Shown: one piece after another, positions 44,980 to 54,534 of the stretch
Numbering within the stretch: position 1 is the stretch's first letter
Layout: each line of letters begins with the position of its first letter
DNA from: Ruminococcus sp.
Lineage (GTDB): Bacteria; Bacillota; Clostridia; Oscillospirales; Ruminococcaceae
Assembly (NCBI GenBank): GCA_017961625.1
Contig: JAGCWY010000106.1
Coordinates: 1-64,000, forward strand
Reading direction: 5' to 3'
DNA: 64,000 bases
Position numbers and translations under genes: made by a program
Notes under the pieces: generated by a model
Told to the model about the DNA's origin: nothing
Databases searched by the model: none
Seen by the model: only the letters and a program-made list of their open reading frames with translations

Positions 44980-47900
44980 ATGAAAATCAAAAAAATCATT
45001 GCAGCTGTTACAGCTCTTATGCTCGTTGGGGGAGCATATCCTGTCACAGCTGACACAAGCAACATCACCACTGTAAACGCAGCGGAAGAAACTGAGGATA
45101 CAACTGTCGAGAAGGACGGTATCCTCTATGAGATCAGCGACGGTAAAGCAACTCTTATAAGGTTCAATGACAGGACGCTGACGGATATCGTTATTCCTGA
45201 CGATATCGACGGAATACCGGTGGTTGGATTTAATAAGACACAGTTCACACTTGTGAAGTCTATGAAGACCATCAAATTCGGCAATAATATAACAGAGATA
45301 CCTGCATTTTCGTTTGAGGGATTCAAAGAGCTTGAAACTATTGAGCTCGGAAAGGGTATAGAGAATATCGGCGAATATGCTTTCCGCAATTGTGACAGTC
45401 TGAAAAATATCATTTTCAGTGACGGGCTTAAATTGATAAAACACGCTGCTTTCAGCGAGTGCAGCTCCCTTGTGTCTGTGGAGCTTCCTGACAGCCTTGA
45501 AAAGTTGGAATATAATGCTTTCGCATACTGTGAGAACCTTGAAAGTGTAAATCTCGGAAACGGTCTTGAATATCTTGATGAGAACGCCTTTTATGACTCT
45601 ACAAAACTGTCGGATATTAGCTTCGGTGATAAGCTCAGATATATAGGATACGGTGCATTCCATGACTACAGTATCTCTTCACTGGTGCTGCCTGAAAGCG
45701 TCGAGGAGCTCGATGGCTGCCCGCTGGTTGGAAGAGGTATGACTCCTGACGGAAAACCTATAACGGTTGTCATAACCAATCCTGATTGCGTGCTGCTGAA
45801 GCCTGAGTGGTGGAAGGGATATACCATCGTCTGTGCTAAGGATTCGGCTGTTGAGAAATTTGCGATAGAAAACGGACTGACATACACGAACATCGAAGAT
45901 ATGGATCAGGACGAAAATGATGATGCTTCCGAAGAAAACGGAGCATTGAAGTTCGCGGAAACCGAAGGCGGTCTTATGGTCATAGGCGTGGAAAAGCTTG
46001 GAGAGGACGGTTCTCTGGTAATACCTGATGAGGTGGACGGAGTACCCGTTGTGAGCATTTATAACAGTATAATAGGAGAGCTTCTCGTTAACGAAATGAA
46101 GTCACTGAAAATCGGCAATAATATCAAGACTGTTCCGGCAGGTCTTTTCTCGAACTGCCGCGTGCTTGAAAGCGTTGAGCTGGGAGAAGCTGTTGAAACT
46201 ATCGAAAACGGTGCGTTCTATATGTGCAGCTCACTTGCGAATGTAAAGTTCAATGAGGGACTGAAAACGATTGGAAACGCTGCCTTCTCGCAGTGCGGTA
46301 TCAAAAATAATCTTTACCTTCCTGACTCTCTTGAAAGCGTAGGATCAGGTGCATTTATGCACAGCGGAGTTTTTTGCTGGGTAGTTGCAGGAGAGAATCT
46401 GAAGTCTATTGGTAATTCCGCTTTTGCAGGCAATACTTCACTTATCGGTGCTAAACTGAACGAGGGACTGACAGAGCTTGGAGAATCGGCTTTTGAAAAC
46501 TGCTATTTTCTCAAGAGTGTAAATATCCCGTCAACTCTTACAAGTATTGAGAAAAAAACATTCTATAATACTATTATTGCAGATCTGGAACTGGGCGAAA
46601 ACATAGAGTCAGTGGGTGAAAAAGCATATCATTCGCTTTACAGTGATGACGGAGAGAAAAGAATAATAGAGGCTGCAAACGGTCTGCCTGAGGTCACTGT
46701 ACCAAAAAAGCAAAGCAAGTTGAATATTATTGTTATGAACCCTGAATGCGAGATTAGCAAGGATGCTTTTACCGGAGGCTTTGACGGAATCTGCGGCTAT
46801 GATGGCTCTACTGCCGCGGAATACTGCAATAGCCTTGAAGGAAAATATTTATACAGTATTGGCAGTTATTCCGACGGTAAAGCTGTAAGAAATAACGTTC
46901 CGCTGATGCAGATAGTTGAAACAGAGGACGGCGTCTGCGTAGATGAGATACTGAAAATAGAAGGAGATACTGTTTTTATTCCTTCGGAAATGTATGGCAA
47001 GCCTGTGGTAAATATAGGAGATCATGCATTTACGTCTGCTATAGGTTTATCAAATGCAAAGACACTTATAATTGAGGGCAATGTCAAGGAAATAGGCTAT
47101 ATGGATTTTCCCGAACTCCCCTTTGAGAATATAGAGATCGGCGAGGGACTTGTGTCGCTTGGTTACAGAGGTTTTTCGAAATGTCGGAACCTTAAATCTA
47201 TCAAGCTGCCTGACAGCCTTGAAACAATAAACAGTTACGGCTTTACTTGCTGTTCAAAACTGAGCGACATACAATTCGGAAAAGGACTTAAAACCATAGA
47301 GAATAGCGCATTTGACAGCTGTACTTCTTTGACTGAGTTGACATTGCCTGACAGCCTTGAAACAATTAAATTTAGTGCGTTCCGAGGATGTGCAAATCTG
47401 ACAGAGATAAAATGCGGTACAGGTTTGAAGTCTATTGAAGATGGTGCTTTTGAGCATTGCTATAACCTGAAAAAGGTAACATTGAACGAAGGGCTTGAAA
47501 GTATTGGAAAAAGGGCATTTGAGAGTTGCTTTTTACTCGAAGAGGTTAATATACCAAACACCATTAAAAGGATCGAAACATTTACTTTTTACAATACAAG
47601 TATCAGAAATTTAGTATTCCCGGAAAGCGTTGAATATATTGATAAATTTGCATTCGTGTATCTTCCTAGGAAGGATTCCGATACAGAAGAGATATTATAC
47701 ATATATAACTCTGGAGAAACGGTACAAGAGGCTTTGTCCATTCCAAAATATGAAGGAGAGGTAAGCATTACTATCCTGAATCCCGAATGTCTTATCGGGG
47801 ATGTCTCGTTAACAGGAGAGATTGACAATATATATGGCTATAAGGGCTCGACAGCTGATAAGTACTGTTCAAGTGATTATGTAAAAAATCATTTAAAATC

Positions 47901-48168
47901 TAATTTCGTACCTCTTGACAAAGAACAATCGAATTATCTTGCAGGAGATGCCAACTGCGACGGTACTGTTGACCTTGCAGATGCTGTTATAATAATGCAG
48001 TCACTGGCAAATCCAGACAAATACGGTCTCGACGGCACCGACGAGAGACATATCACCGAGCAGGGCATCGAGAACGGCGATGTGGATAAAAATATCGCGG
48101 GTCTTACTTCAAATGATGCTCTTAGGATACAGGAGTTACTGCTCGGCAAGGCTGTTGAATTTGAATGA
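44980..48168 (+). CDS. Dockerin-bearing BspA-like leucine-rich-repeat protein
   Basis: The 1062-residue secreted protein has a signal peptide (about 1-35), then three blocks of BspA-like LRR_5 repeats of ~23 residues (pattern IGxxAFxxCxxLxxVxLPDSLxxI), about residues 45-300, 325-620 and 645-960. Each block ends with a YDGSTAAEYC-like segment. The C-terminal ~75 residues are a dockerin (DANCDGTVDLADAV...DVDKNIAGLTSNDAL). There is no catalytic module. BspA-like repeats bind proteins or surfaces, so this is probably a non-catalytic, scaffold-docked binding protein. It is followed by a terminator and the large xylanase gene. Confidence 0.9.
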   Translation: MKIKKIIAAVTALMLVGGAYPVTADTSNITTVNAAEETEDTTVEKDGILYEISDGKATLIRFNDRTLTDIVIPDDIDGIPVVGFNKTQFTLVKSMKTIKFGNNITEIPAFSFEGFKELETIELGKGIENIGEYAFRNCDSLKNIIFSDGLKLIKHAAFSECSSLVSVELPDSLEKLEYNAFAYCENLESVNLGNGLEYLDENAFYDSTKLSDISFGDKLRYIGYGAFHDYSISSLVLPESVEELDGCPLVGRGMTPDGKPITVVITNPDCVLLKPEWWKGYTIVCAKDSAVEKFAIENGLTYTNIEDMDQDENDDASEENGALKFAETEGGLMVIGVEKLGEDGSLVIPDEVDGVPVVSIYNSIIGELLVNEMKSLKIGNNIKTVPAGLFSNCRVLESVELGEAVETIENGAFYMCSSLANVKFNEGLKTIGNAAFSQCGIKNNLYLPDSLESVGSGAFMHSGVFCWVVAGENLKSIGNSAFAGNTSLIGAKLNEGLTELGESAFENCYFLKSVNIPSTLTSIEKKTFYNTIIADLELGENIESVGEKAYHSLYSDDGEKRIIEAANGLPEVTVPKKQSKLNIIVMNPECEISKDAFTGGFDGICGYDGSTAAEYCNSLEGKYLYSIGSYSDGKAVRNNVPLMQIVETEDGVCVDEILKIEGDTVFIPSEMYGKPVVNIGDHAFTSAIGLSNAKTLIIEGNVKEIGYMDFPELPFENIEIGEGLVSLGYRGFSKCRNLKSIKLPDSLETINSYGFTCCSKLSDIQFGKGLKTIENSAFDSCTSLTELTLPDSLETIKFSAFRGCANLTEIKCGTGLKSIEDGAFEHCYNLKKVTLNEGLESIGKRAFESCFLLEEVNIPNTIKRIETFTFYNTSIRNLVFPESVEYIDKFAFVYLPRKDSDTEEILYIYNSGETVQEALSIPKYEGEVSITILNPECLIGDVSLTGEIDNIYGYKGSTADKYCSSDYVKNHLKSNFVPLDKEQSNYLAGDANCDGTVDLADAVIIMQSLANPDKYGLDGTDERHITEQGIENGDVDKNIAGLTSNDALRIQELLLGKAVEFE

Positions 48169-48193
48169 TGTTTTTAGTAAATATGTTTTTTAC

Positions 48194-48224
48194 AAGGCGG
48201 CAGTCTGCGACTGTCGCCTTATTA
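48194..48224 (+). terminator. Terminator of the LRR-dockerin gene
   Basis: An imperfect stem AAGGCGGCAG with CTGTCGCCTT and a 7-base loop is followed by ATTAT. It sits 26 bases after the stop. Confidence 0.75.
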
Positions 48225-48719
48225 TATCGCTTTTAAGCGATAATACGCATTATACAGCTTGTGTATTTTGCACAAACAAATTATCCGGAGAGTAATCAGT
48301 AAAAAAACTTATTCAATCAGTATTGAAATTCTTAAAGCAAAAAATGATTACGGCACGCCTGAATGACAAATAAATAACGAAAAATTACTGAATGAAAATA
48401 CAGGATTTTATATGTTAGCACAATAGTGATATTCGAGTGAGTTTTGAATATTTTTTGACTTTACTGAAAAATAGCCAAAATGCAGAATGCATAAAAAAAC
48501 ATTTGAGAGTGAGAGCTAAAATGTGTAAAAAAATCAAAGAAAGCCCGCATTAAATGATTATTAGCAAGAATTGACTTGTAATGTTCACAGAAATGTAATA
48601 AAATAAATTCAAGTACCAAGGAAGAGGAGGGACACAGAAGTCATCCAGACTTTTGCGCTTTTCTTTGGTCGAGAAGGATCTAACACAATCAAACTTTTAG
48701 AAAGTGAGGAATGATCAAA
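48225..48719 (+). promoter_or_regulatory. Promoter and structured leader of the large xylanase gene
   Basis: TTGACT (48571-48576), 17 bases and TGTAAT (48594-48599) form the promoter. The ~110-nt leader folds into a long-range stem, ACCAAGGAA (48615-48623) with TTTCTTTGGT (48660-48669). Inside it is a second hairpin, AGAAGTC with GACTTTT (48637-48655). AGTGAGG lies just before the start. The stretch 48225-48570 is AT-rich with no gene I can support. Confidence 0.65.
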
Positions 48720-51700
48720 ATGAAAAAGGTCACATTCCGAAAGCTCGTCAGTGCAGGCATATCTGCAATGATGCTCGCTTCAAGCGTGCCTACGATCTCT
48801 TCAACTGTTGTTCAGGCTGCTGATCAGCAGGTTAGAGGAAACATCGGCGGATACGATTACGAGATGTGGAATCAGAACTATACCGGTCAGGCTTCAATGA
48901 ACCCCGGCGCAGGCTCTTTCACCTGCTCATGGAGCGGCATTGAGAACTTCCTGGCACGTATGGGCAAAAACTATGACAGCCAGAAGAAGAACTACAAGGC
49001 ATTTGGAAACATCGTTCTTACTTACGATGTTGAGTACACACCAAGAGGAAATTCTTATATGTGCGTTTACGGCTGGACAAGAAATCCTCTTATGGAGTAC
49101 TACATTGTTGAAGGATGGGGCGACTGGCGTCCACCCGGAGACGGAGCAGAGAGAAAGGGTAACGTAACTCTCAACGGCAATACTTATGATATATGCAAGA
49201 CAATGCGTTACAATCAGCCTTCTCTTGACGGTACAGCAACATTCCCGCAGTACTGGAGCATCCGCCAGACAAGCGGTTCAAGGAACAACACAACAAACTA
49301 TATGAAGGGTACTATCAATGTTTCAGATCACTTTGACGCATGGTCAAGGGCTGGTCTTGATATGTCCGGTACTCTTTATGAGGTATCCCTTAATATCGAG
49401 GGCTACAGATCAAACGGCTCCGCTAATGTTAAGAGCGTAACTGTTACAACAGGTGGTTCGGGCGGTTCGACAACTACCGATAGTGATACAACTACAACAC
49501 CTACAAAGACAGTAGAGCCAGACGCAAATGGCGACTACTTCACAAACGACTTCGAGAGTGGTGCAGGCGATTGGTCCGGCAGAGGAAGTGCTTCTGTTTC
49601 TACAAGCAGCAGCAACTACTATGACGGTTCAAAGTCACTTTACGTTTCTGACAGAGCAAGCGAGTGGAACGGGTGTGCAATGACACTTGATTCAAGTGCA
49701 TTTGTACCTGGCGAGACATACAGCTTCAGCGCTGCAGTTCTCCAGAACAGCGGCTCAAATGTAACTATCCAGATGTCACTCCAGCAGGGTGATGGTAACA
49801 GCGCATCTTACGACCATATCGCTGACTGCACAGCCAAGAGCGGCGAGTGGACAAAGATAGAGAATACAGAATATACTATCCCCTCTAATTCGGGCGATAT
49901 CGTTCTTTACTTTGAAACTCCCGAGAGCTCAGGTGACCTCTGCGACTTCTTCGTAGACGCAGTTCAGGTATCAAAGTCAGGCAAGGCTTCATCTGTAGTA
50001 ACAGGTCAGGGCAAGGTTGGAGATGCAACTGAAGGAGGCGGTTCAACAGGTGGCGGTAGCACCGGAGGCGATAGCACCGGCGGTGGCAGCGCTACAGGCG
50101 TTCGCGCACATCAGAATCTTGATTATTCATATACCAAGGGTGGCGACGGCTTCAAGGATATCATGGGACCGTATTTCCGTCTCGGTACTTCTGTAAGCGG
50201 CAACGAGATCGGCAATTCACAGGCTCAGCAGTTCATCAAGAAGAACTACAACTCAGTAACCTGTGAGAACGAAATGAAGCCTGATTCCATCGTTGCAGGC
50301 GTAAACGGTGATAACGTAAACATCAGCCTCAATTCTGCAAGTAGCATACTAAAATTTGCAGAGCAGAACGGCATCGGTGTTCGTGGTCATACCTTCGTAT
50401 GGTACAGCCAGACTCCGGGTTCACTGTTCCAGGATAACGGCGGTACTGTTTCAAAGGACAGAATGAACAAGCGTCTTGAGAGCATGATAAAGAACACATT
50501 CAGCGCTATCAAGAGCCAGTTCCCAAACCTCAAGCTCCACTCATATGACGTTTGTAATGAGCTTTTCGTTAACGACGGCGGCGGAATGAGACCTGCTTCA
50601 AATTCCAACTGGGTAAGAGTATACGGCGAAGGCAACTCTGAGTTCGTTGTAAACGCATTCAAGTATGCTAGACAGTATGCTCCTAAGGATTGTAAGCTTT
50701 ACCTCAATGACTATAATGAGTACATGAGCGCTAAGACCAAGGACCTTGTAAACATGGCTAAGACAGTCATGAAGGAGGGCGACTATATCGATGGTATAGG
50801 TATGCAGGCTCACCTTGATTCCAAGTATCCTTCGGCAAGCGAATTTGAGACAGCAATCAAGCAGTTCGAGTCACTCGGACTTGATGTTCAGATCACAGAG
50901 CTTGATATCACAAACAGCACAGGTTCAAACGGAACACTTTATCCTCAGATCTTTGAGGTTGCTATGAAGCACGCAGCTAATATCTCAACTGTTACTCTCT
51001 GGGGTACAACAGATGAGAGAAGCTGGAGATACCGTGAGAACGGCGGTTCACCGCTTCCGTTCCAGAATTATCAGCCTAAGTCATTCTATAATGACATTAT
51101 AGCTCTTGCTAATAAGGTACCTGTACCTACAGAAACAACAACTACAACAACTACGACAACTACAACAACAACAACCACAACAACTTCCGGCACAACTGCC
51201 CCCATAACCACACAGGATCTTAAGGATGTTCTTAATTCCAAGGTTGCTAAGTGGGGCGACGCTAATGGTGATGGTGGCGTAGATATGGCTGATGCTGTAA
51301 AGATTATGCAGGCTCTTGCTAATCCCAACAAGTATCAGCTCACAGAGCAGCAGCAGTTCAATGCAGACGTTTACGCAGCAGGCGATGGCATCACAACAAA
51401 CGATGCAGCTGCTATTCAGGAATATCTCCTTGGTATTATCAAGCAGCTCCCCAAGAGCTATTCTGACGATATCAAGACTGTAACAACAGAGTCGACAACA
51501 ACGACTACTACAACAACCACCACAACAACTACAACGACACAGACTACAACAACTACAACAACAACTACAACTCAGCCTAAGTCGAACTTCAATTACAATG
51601 CTAACTTACAATACAAGGCAGCTCCTGATTATTACTTCAATGGCTGTCAGCAGCAGGGTAAGGTTACAAAAGAGAGCTATAATGGTATAAACGGTGGCAA

Positions 51701-52418
51701 CAGCCTTAATGTTTATACTCCTTATAACTATGATCCAAGCAAGAAGTACAACATATTCTATCTCATGCACGGCGGCGGAGAGAACGAGAACACTCTTATC
51801 TCCCAGAACGATACAATGATCCAGAATATGCTGGACAATATGATTATGAACAAAGAGCTCGAGCCCCTTATTGTTGTATTCCCAACATTCAACAAGACTG
51901 AGGCAGGACGTTTCTACAGCGAGTTCCGTCAGAGCGTAGTTCCTTTCGTTGAGGGCAAGTACTCAACATATGCTAATAAGGATACATCCGAGAGTTCGCT
52001 CAAGGCTTCAAGATTCCATAGAGCATACGGCGGCTTCTCAATGGGCGGCGTTTCTACATGGGCTGTATTTGAGAATTGCCTCGACATCGTAGCTTACTTC
52101 ATGCCTCTCAGCGGCGACAGCTGGAACGGCAACAGTGCTTACGATAAGGCTAAGGGTATTGCAAATGCAGTAGACAAGTCCGGTCTCCAGAAGAATGAGT
52201 ACTTCATATTCTGCGCTACAGGTTCTACTGATATAGCTTATCCTAATGTTAGTCCTCAGATCGACGAAATGAAGAAGATGAGCCAGTTCGTTTACACCTC
52301 TGACTTCTCTAAGGGCAACCTTTACTTCATGGTAGTTAATGGTAAGGACCACTGGTGGGGCAATGTAAGACATTATGTATATGATGCACTTCCTTACTTC
52401 TTCCACGAGGGTCAGTAA
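48720..52418 (+). CDS. Five-module cellulosomal xylanase/esterase GH11-CBM22-GH10-dockerin-CE1
   Basis: The 1232-residue secreted enzyme has a signal peptide (to about 35), then GH11 (about 37-245), a Thr/Gly linker and a CBM22-like module (about 270-425). A GH10 domain (about 462-798) has GHTFVWYSQ, CNELF acid/base and QITELD nucleophile. A poly-Thr linker, a dockerin (about 845-912) and a second poly-Thr linker precede a C-terminal CE1-type esterase (about 954-1232) with nucleophile Ser1107 in GGFSMGG and a His in DHWW. It can cut xylan in two ways and remove feruloyl or acetyl side groups. The start is the second ATG, at 48720; the first ATG (48711) touches the ribosome binding site. The dockerin is internal rather than terminal. 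Confidence 0.92.
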   Translation: MKKVTFRKLVSAGISAMMLASSVPTISSTVVQAADQQVRGNIGGYDYEMWNQNYTGQASMNPGAGSFTCSWSGIENFLARMGKNYDSQKKNYKAFGNIVLTYDVEYTPRGNSYMCVYGWTRNPLMEYYIVEGWGDWRPPGDGAERKGNVTLNGNTYDICKTMRYNQPSLDGTATFPQYWSIRQTSGSRNNTTNYMKGTINVSDHFDAWSRAGLDMSGTLYEVSLNIEGYRSNGSANVKSVTVTTGGSGGSTTTDSDTTTTPTKTVEPDANGDYFTNDFESGAGDWSGRGSASVSTSSSNYYDGSKSLYVSDRASEWNGCAMTLDSSAFVPGETYSFSAAVLQNSGSNVTIQMSLQQGDGNSASYDHIADCTAKSGEWTKIENTEYTIPSNSGDIVLYFETPESSGDLCDFFVDAVQVSKSGKASSVVTGQGKVGDATEGGGSTGGGSTGGDSTGGGSATGVRAHQNLDYSYTKGGDGFKDIMGPYFRLGTSVSGNEIGNSQAQQFIKKNYNSVTCENEMKPDSIVAGVNGDNVNISLNSASSILKFAEQNGIGVRGHTFVWYSQTPGSLFQDNGGTVSKDRMNKRLESMIKNTFSAIKSQFPNLKLHSYDVCNELFVNDGGGMRPASNSNWVRVYGEGNSEFVVNAFKYARQYAPKDCKLYLNDYNEYMSAKTKDLVNMAKTVMKEGDYIDGIGMQAHLDSKYPSASEFETAIKQFESLGLDVQITELDITNSTGSNGTLYPQIFEVAMKHAANISTVTLWGTTDERSWRYRENGGSPLPFQNYQPKSFYNDIIALANKVPVPTETTTTTTTTTTTTTTTTTSGTTAPITTQDLKDVLNSKVAKWGDANGDGGVDMADAVKIMQALANPNKYQLTEQQQFNADVYAAGDGITTNDAAAIQEYLLGIIKQLPKSYSDDIKTVTTESTTTTTTTTTTTTTTTQTTTTTTTTTTQPKSNFNYNANLQYKAAPDYYFNGCQQQGKVTKESYNGINGGNSLNVYTPYNYDPSKKYNIFYLMHGGGENENTLISQNDTMIQNMLDNMIMNKELEPLIVVFPTFNKTEAGRFYSEFRQSVVPFVEGKYSTYANKDTSESSLKASRFHRAYGGFSMGGVSTWAVFENCLDIVAYFMPLSGDSWNGNSAYDKAKGIANAVDKSGLQKNEYFIFCATGSTDIAYPNVSPQIDEMKKMSQFVYTSDFSKGNLYFMVVNGKDHWWGNVRHYVYDALPYFFHEGQ
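51129..51190 (+). repeat. Poly-threonine linker between GH10 and dockerin
   Basis: About 20 Thr codons of mixed ACA/ACT/ACC/ACG use separate GH10 from the dockerin. This linker is much shorter than the matching one at 1456-1580, although the GH10 modules on either side are nearly the same. Confidence 0.85.
51481..51574 (+). repeat. Poly-threonine linker between dockerin and CE1 esterase
   Basis: A second Thr-rich tract (~25 Thr with a Gln) joins the dockerin to the CE1 domain. It makes the dockerin internal, flanked by flexible linkers. Confidence 0.85.
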
Positions 52419-52442
52419 GAGTCGGTAATATAATCGCATCTA

Positions 52443-52563
52443 AACCGGGAACATTATGTTCCCGGTTTTTTATGAAAATCAGCACCCTGTCTTAGGCAGG
52501 GTGCTGATTGCGAAAAAGGGCATAAAGAAGTCATCAATAATCAAACTTCTTTATGCCCTTTTT
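52443..52563. terminator. Three consecutive hairpins between convergent genes
   Basis: Hairpin 1 (52443-52471): AACCGGGAACA/TGTTCCCGGTT followed by T-run, terminator for the xylanase gene. Hairpin 2 (52481-52505): AGCACCCTG/CAGGGTGCT with 7-base loop and no T-run. Hairpin 3 (52513-52563): a perfect 19-bp inverted repeat with a 12-base loop and A/T runs at both ends, good for the minus-strand LicD gene. Confidence 0.85.
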
Positions 52564-52622
52564 AATCTTAAAAAGCCGAATTGTTCCAAAATCCTAAAAT
52601 CTGACCAATAACTTACCAAAAC

Positions 52623-53393
52623 TCAGTCGTCGATATAAGCTGTGAAGTTATGGTGAGTAACTCTCTTTTCCACCGGTGGAGGAGTCATATAATCAGGTCC
52701 GAAAAGGCATTTCAGATAGGTCCTGTATTTTATCGGGACAGGATACTGCTTGCCTTCAAATTCCATTCTTACGGTACTGCTGAAACAAGAAATAGGTGCC
52801 TCAAAATGACGAACGGTCGTACCTACTATATTTCCTATATAGTCGCAGTTTTCGGGCTTGTACTTTTTCGCTATGTGTTCTAGGCGCTTAAGCGCCCACC
52901 TGTAGGGGAGTATAAACCTGACTGCTTCAGGGAGAAGCTTACGGCTGCGTATTAAAAGTGTCTTGAACTTACCGAGGAGCATGAGACGGTCCTGATGTAT
53001 CCTTCTCTTTATGAGTTCATCGGGCATACCGTCCAAAGGAAACAGGTCGATATTTATGCCTAATTCTTTGATCTCTGGAACTACCCACTCTACGACCTTT
53101 GAGCGCTTGTAGCATATCTTTGCGTACTGATACAGATAATCCTTTGTATTGTTAAAGGTGAGGACCTTACATTTGTCCGTTTCAAAAGATGACACGAATT
53201 TTTCGTATTCGGGTCTTTTCATGATGATATCTATATCGTCGTCCCACGGTATATAGCCTTTATGGCGTACTGCACCAAGTGCTGTGCCGCTGCTCAGAAA
53301 GTACGTTATGCCGTTTTTTTTGCAGTATTCGTCTATATCTTCGAGCACTACAAGAAGCCAGCGCTTATATTCCTGTTCGTTTATTTTTCTCAC
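52623..53393 (-). CDS. LicD-family phosphotransferase (third copy)
   Basis: The 256-residue protein has SSGTALGAVRHKGYIPWDDD (near residues 34-53) and INIDLFPLDGMP. It resembles the two LicD proteins of the polysaccharide operon but is encoded 15 kb away. It starts with GTG, with GGAGG 6 bases upstream. The upstream TagD-like gene could make its CDP-linked donor. The target is unknown: a teichoic acid or a surface glycan. Confidence 0.88.
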   Translation of the reverse strand: MRKINEQEYKRWLLVVLEDIDEYCKKNGITYFLSSGTALGAVRHKGYIPWDDDIDIIMKRPEYEKFVSSFETDKCKVLTFNNTKDYLYQYAKICYKRSKVVEWVVPEIKELGINIDLFPLDGMPDELIKRRIHQDRLMLLGKFKTLLIRSRKLLPEAVRFILPYRWALKRLEHIAKKYKPENCDYIGNIVGTTVRHFEAPISCFSSTVRMEFEGKQYPVPIKYRTYLKCLFGPDYMTPPPVEKRVTHHNFTAYIDD

Positions 53394-53516
53394 AGTTAAC
53401 CTCCGTATGTTTTAAGAAGTCATATCTATTTCGCAATGCCTTGTATAAGGGTTATGAAGCCTTATATTCCGTCCCTGCACTGCATAAGATCCCTTTTTCA
53501 ATTCCCTATAAAAGCC

Positions 53517-53924
53517 TCAGCCTATAGCGCTGAGCCTTGTTTTTATCTGCGATGAGCATATATTGGCTGTGCGCGGAAGTCTTATGACTTCCTTTCCGTT
53601 CTCCTCGCACCATTTTACTGCATTCTGAAAGCCCTTGTGGAGCTGGTCTCCGCCGATAGCAAAGACGTCGAAGTCTATCTGAGGCAGTATCTTGTCAACG
53701 TCCTGATACACGATGACCTCGTCCACTACACGGAGCGCTTTGATGATGTCAATGCGCTGCTCAGTGGAATAAAGCACGTTCGCGTCGGGCTTCGTCTTTA
53801 AGATACAGCTGCTGTCCTGAACTGCAACTATAAGATAATCTCCAAGCTTTTTTGCGTTTTCAAACAGGCGCAGATGACCAAGGTGAAAATAATCAAATAC
53901 GCCAACGGTGACTACTTTTTTCAT
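53517..53924 (-). CDS. TagD-like cytidylyltransferase
   Basis: The 135-residue protein matches glycerol-3-phosphate cytidylyltransferase: VGVFDYFHLGHLRLF with the HxGH nucleotide motif, and a C-terminal RTANICSSQIK in place of the usual RTxGISTT. It likely makes a CDP-linked donor such as CDP-glycerol. It is 123 bases upstream of the LicD gene on the same strand and is probably cotranscribed with it. Confidence 0.88.
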   Translation of the reverse strand: MKKVVTVGVFDYFHLGHLRLFENAKKLGDYLIVAVQDSSCILKTKPDANVLYSTEQRIDIIKALRVVDEVIVYQDVDKILPQIDFDVFAIGGDQLHKGFQNAVKWCEENGKEVIRLPRTANICSSQIKTRLSAIG

Positions 53925-54447
53925 GGTTAACCTCCATTGCTGATCATTTACTCATTTTCGGAACGATAATGCTTATTACTTACGGGTCAAATAAGCGTCC
54001 TTACTGCGATAGTTACATTTTGTGCATCGCTGATAGTGTAAATGCCGGTTGTTCAACTGAAATTTTCGTGAATCGTTAGCGTATTACTTATTTAATATTT
54101 TTTAATTTTGTAAAAGAAAAGTTTTAATCACTGTATAAATCGTAGCAGATTAAACTCAAAGTAATTTTTAAAGCAATTATATGTTATCACTTATTGTGCT
54201 TTGGGTCAAGGCGTTTTTTGCGGTTTATTTCTTCCTGTGTTAGCGGAGACTAAAAGCTGATATCAACGGTAAAAGGACAAGCAGACTGTCAGGCTCTATC
54301 AGAGCATGGCTAAATATTGCTAATTATGGGTCGGTATGATGTTCGTGGCGGAAAATTCAGGCAAAAAATCTTGAATATCAGCGGCTGCGGAGCTTCATAG
54401 TTCATGGAGCTGCCTGAAATATTTTTTAAGAATTTTTTGAAAAGCTG
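53925..54447 (-). promoter_or_regulatory. Promoter and ~250-nt leader of the TagD/LicD genes
   Basis: TTGACC (54204-54209), 17 bases and TAACAT (54181-54186) on the minus strand form the promoter. The AT-rich leader of about 250 nt has one small hairpin, GCTTATT/AATAAGC (53971-53996). GGAGG precedes the start codon. The stretch 54210-54447 holds no gene I can support. Confidence 0.65.
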
Positions 54448-54511
54448 TTGACAAGAGGAAGAATATGTGATATTATATGAGTGTAACAACTGTACTAGCC
54501 AACATAGTACA
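54448..54511 (+). promoter_or_regulatory. Promoter and operator of the GntR-ABC operon
   Basis: TTGACA (54448-54453), 17 bases and TATTAT (54471-54476) are followed at the start of the transcript by the perfect inverted repeat TGTACTA-N7-TAGTACA (54491-54511). The position just after the -10 box suits repression by the YtrA-type regulator encoded next. Confidence 0.85.
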
Positions 54512-54534
54512 CGCCCTACAGAAAGGAGCTGCTT

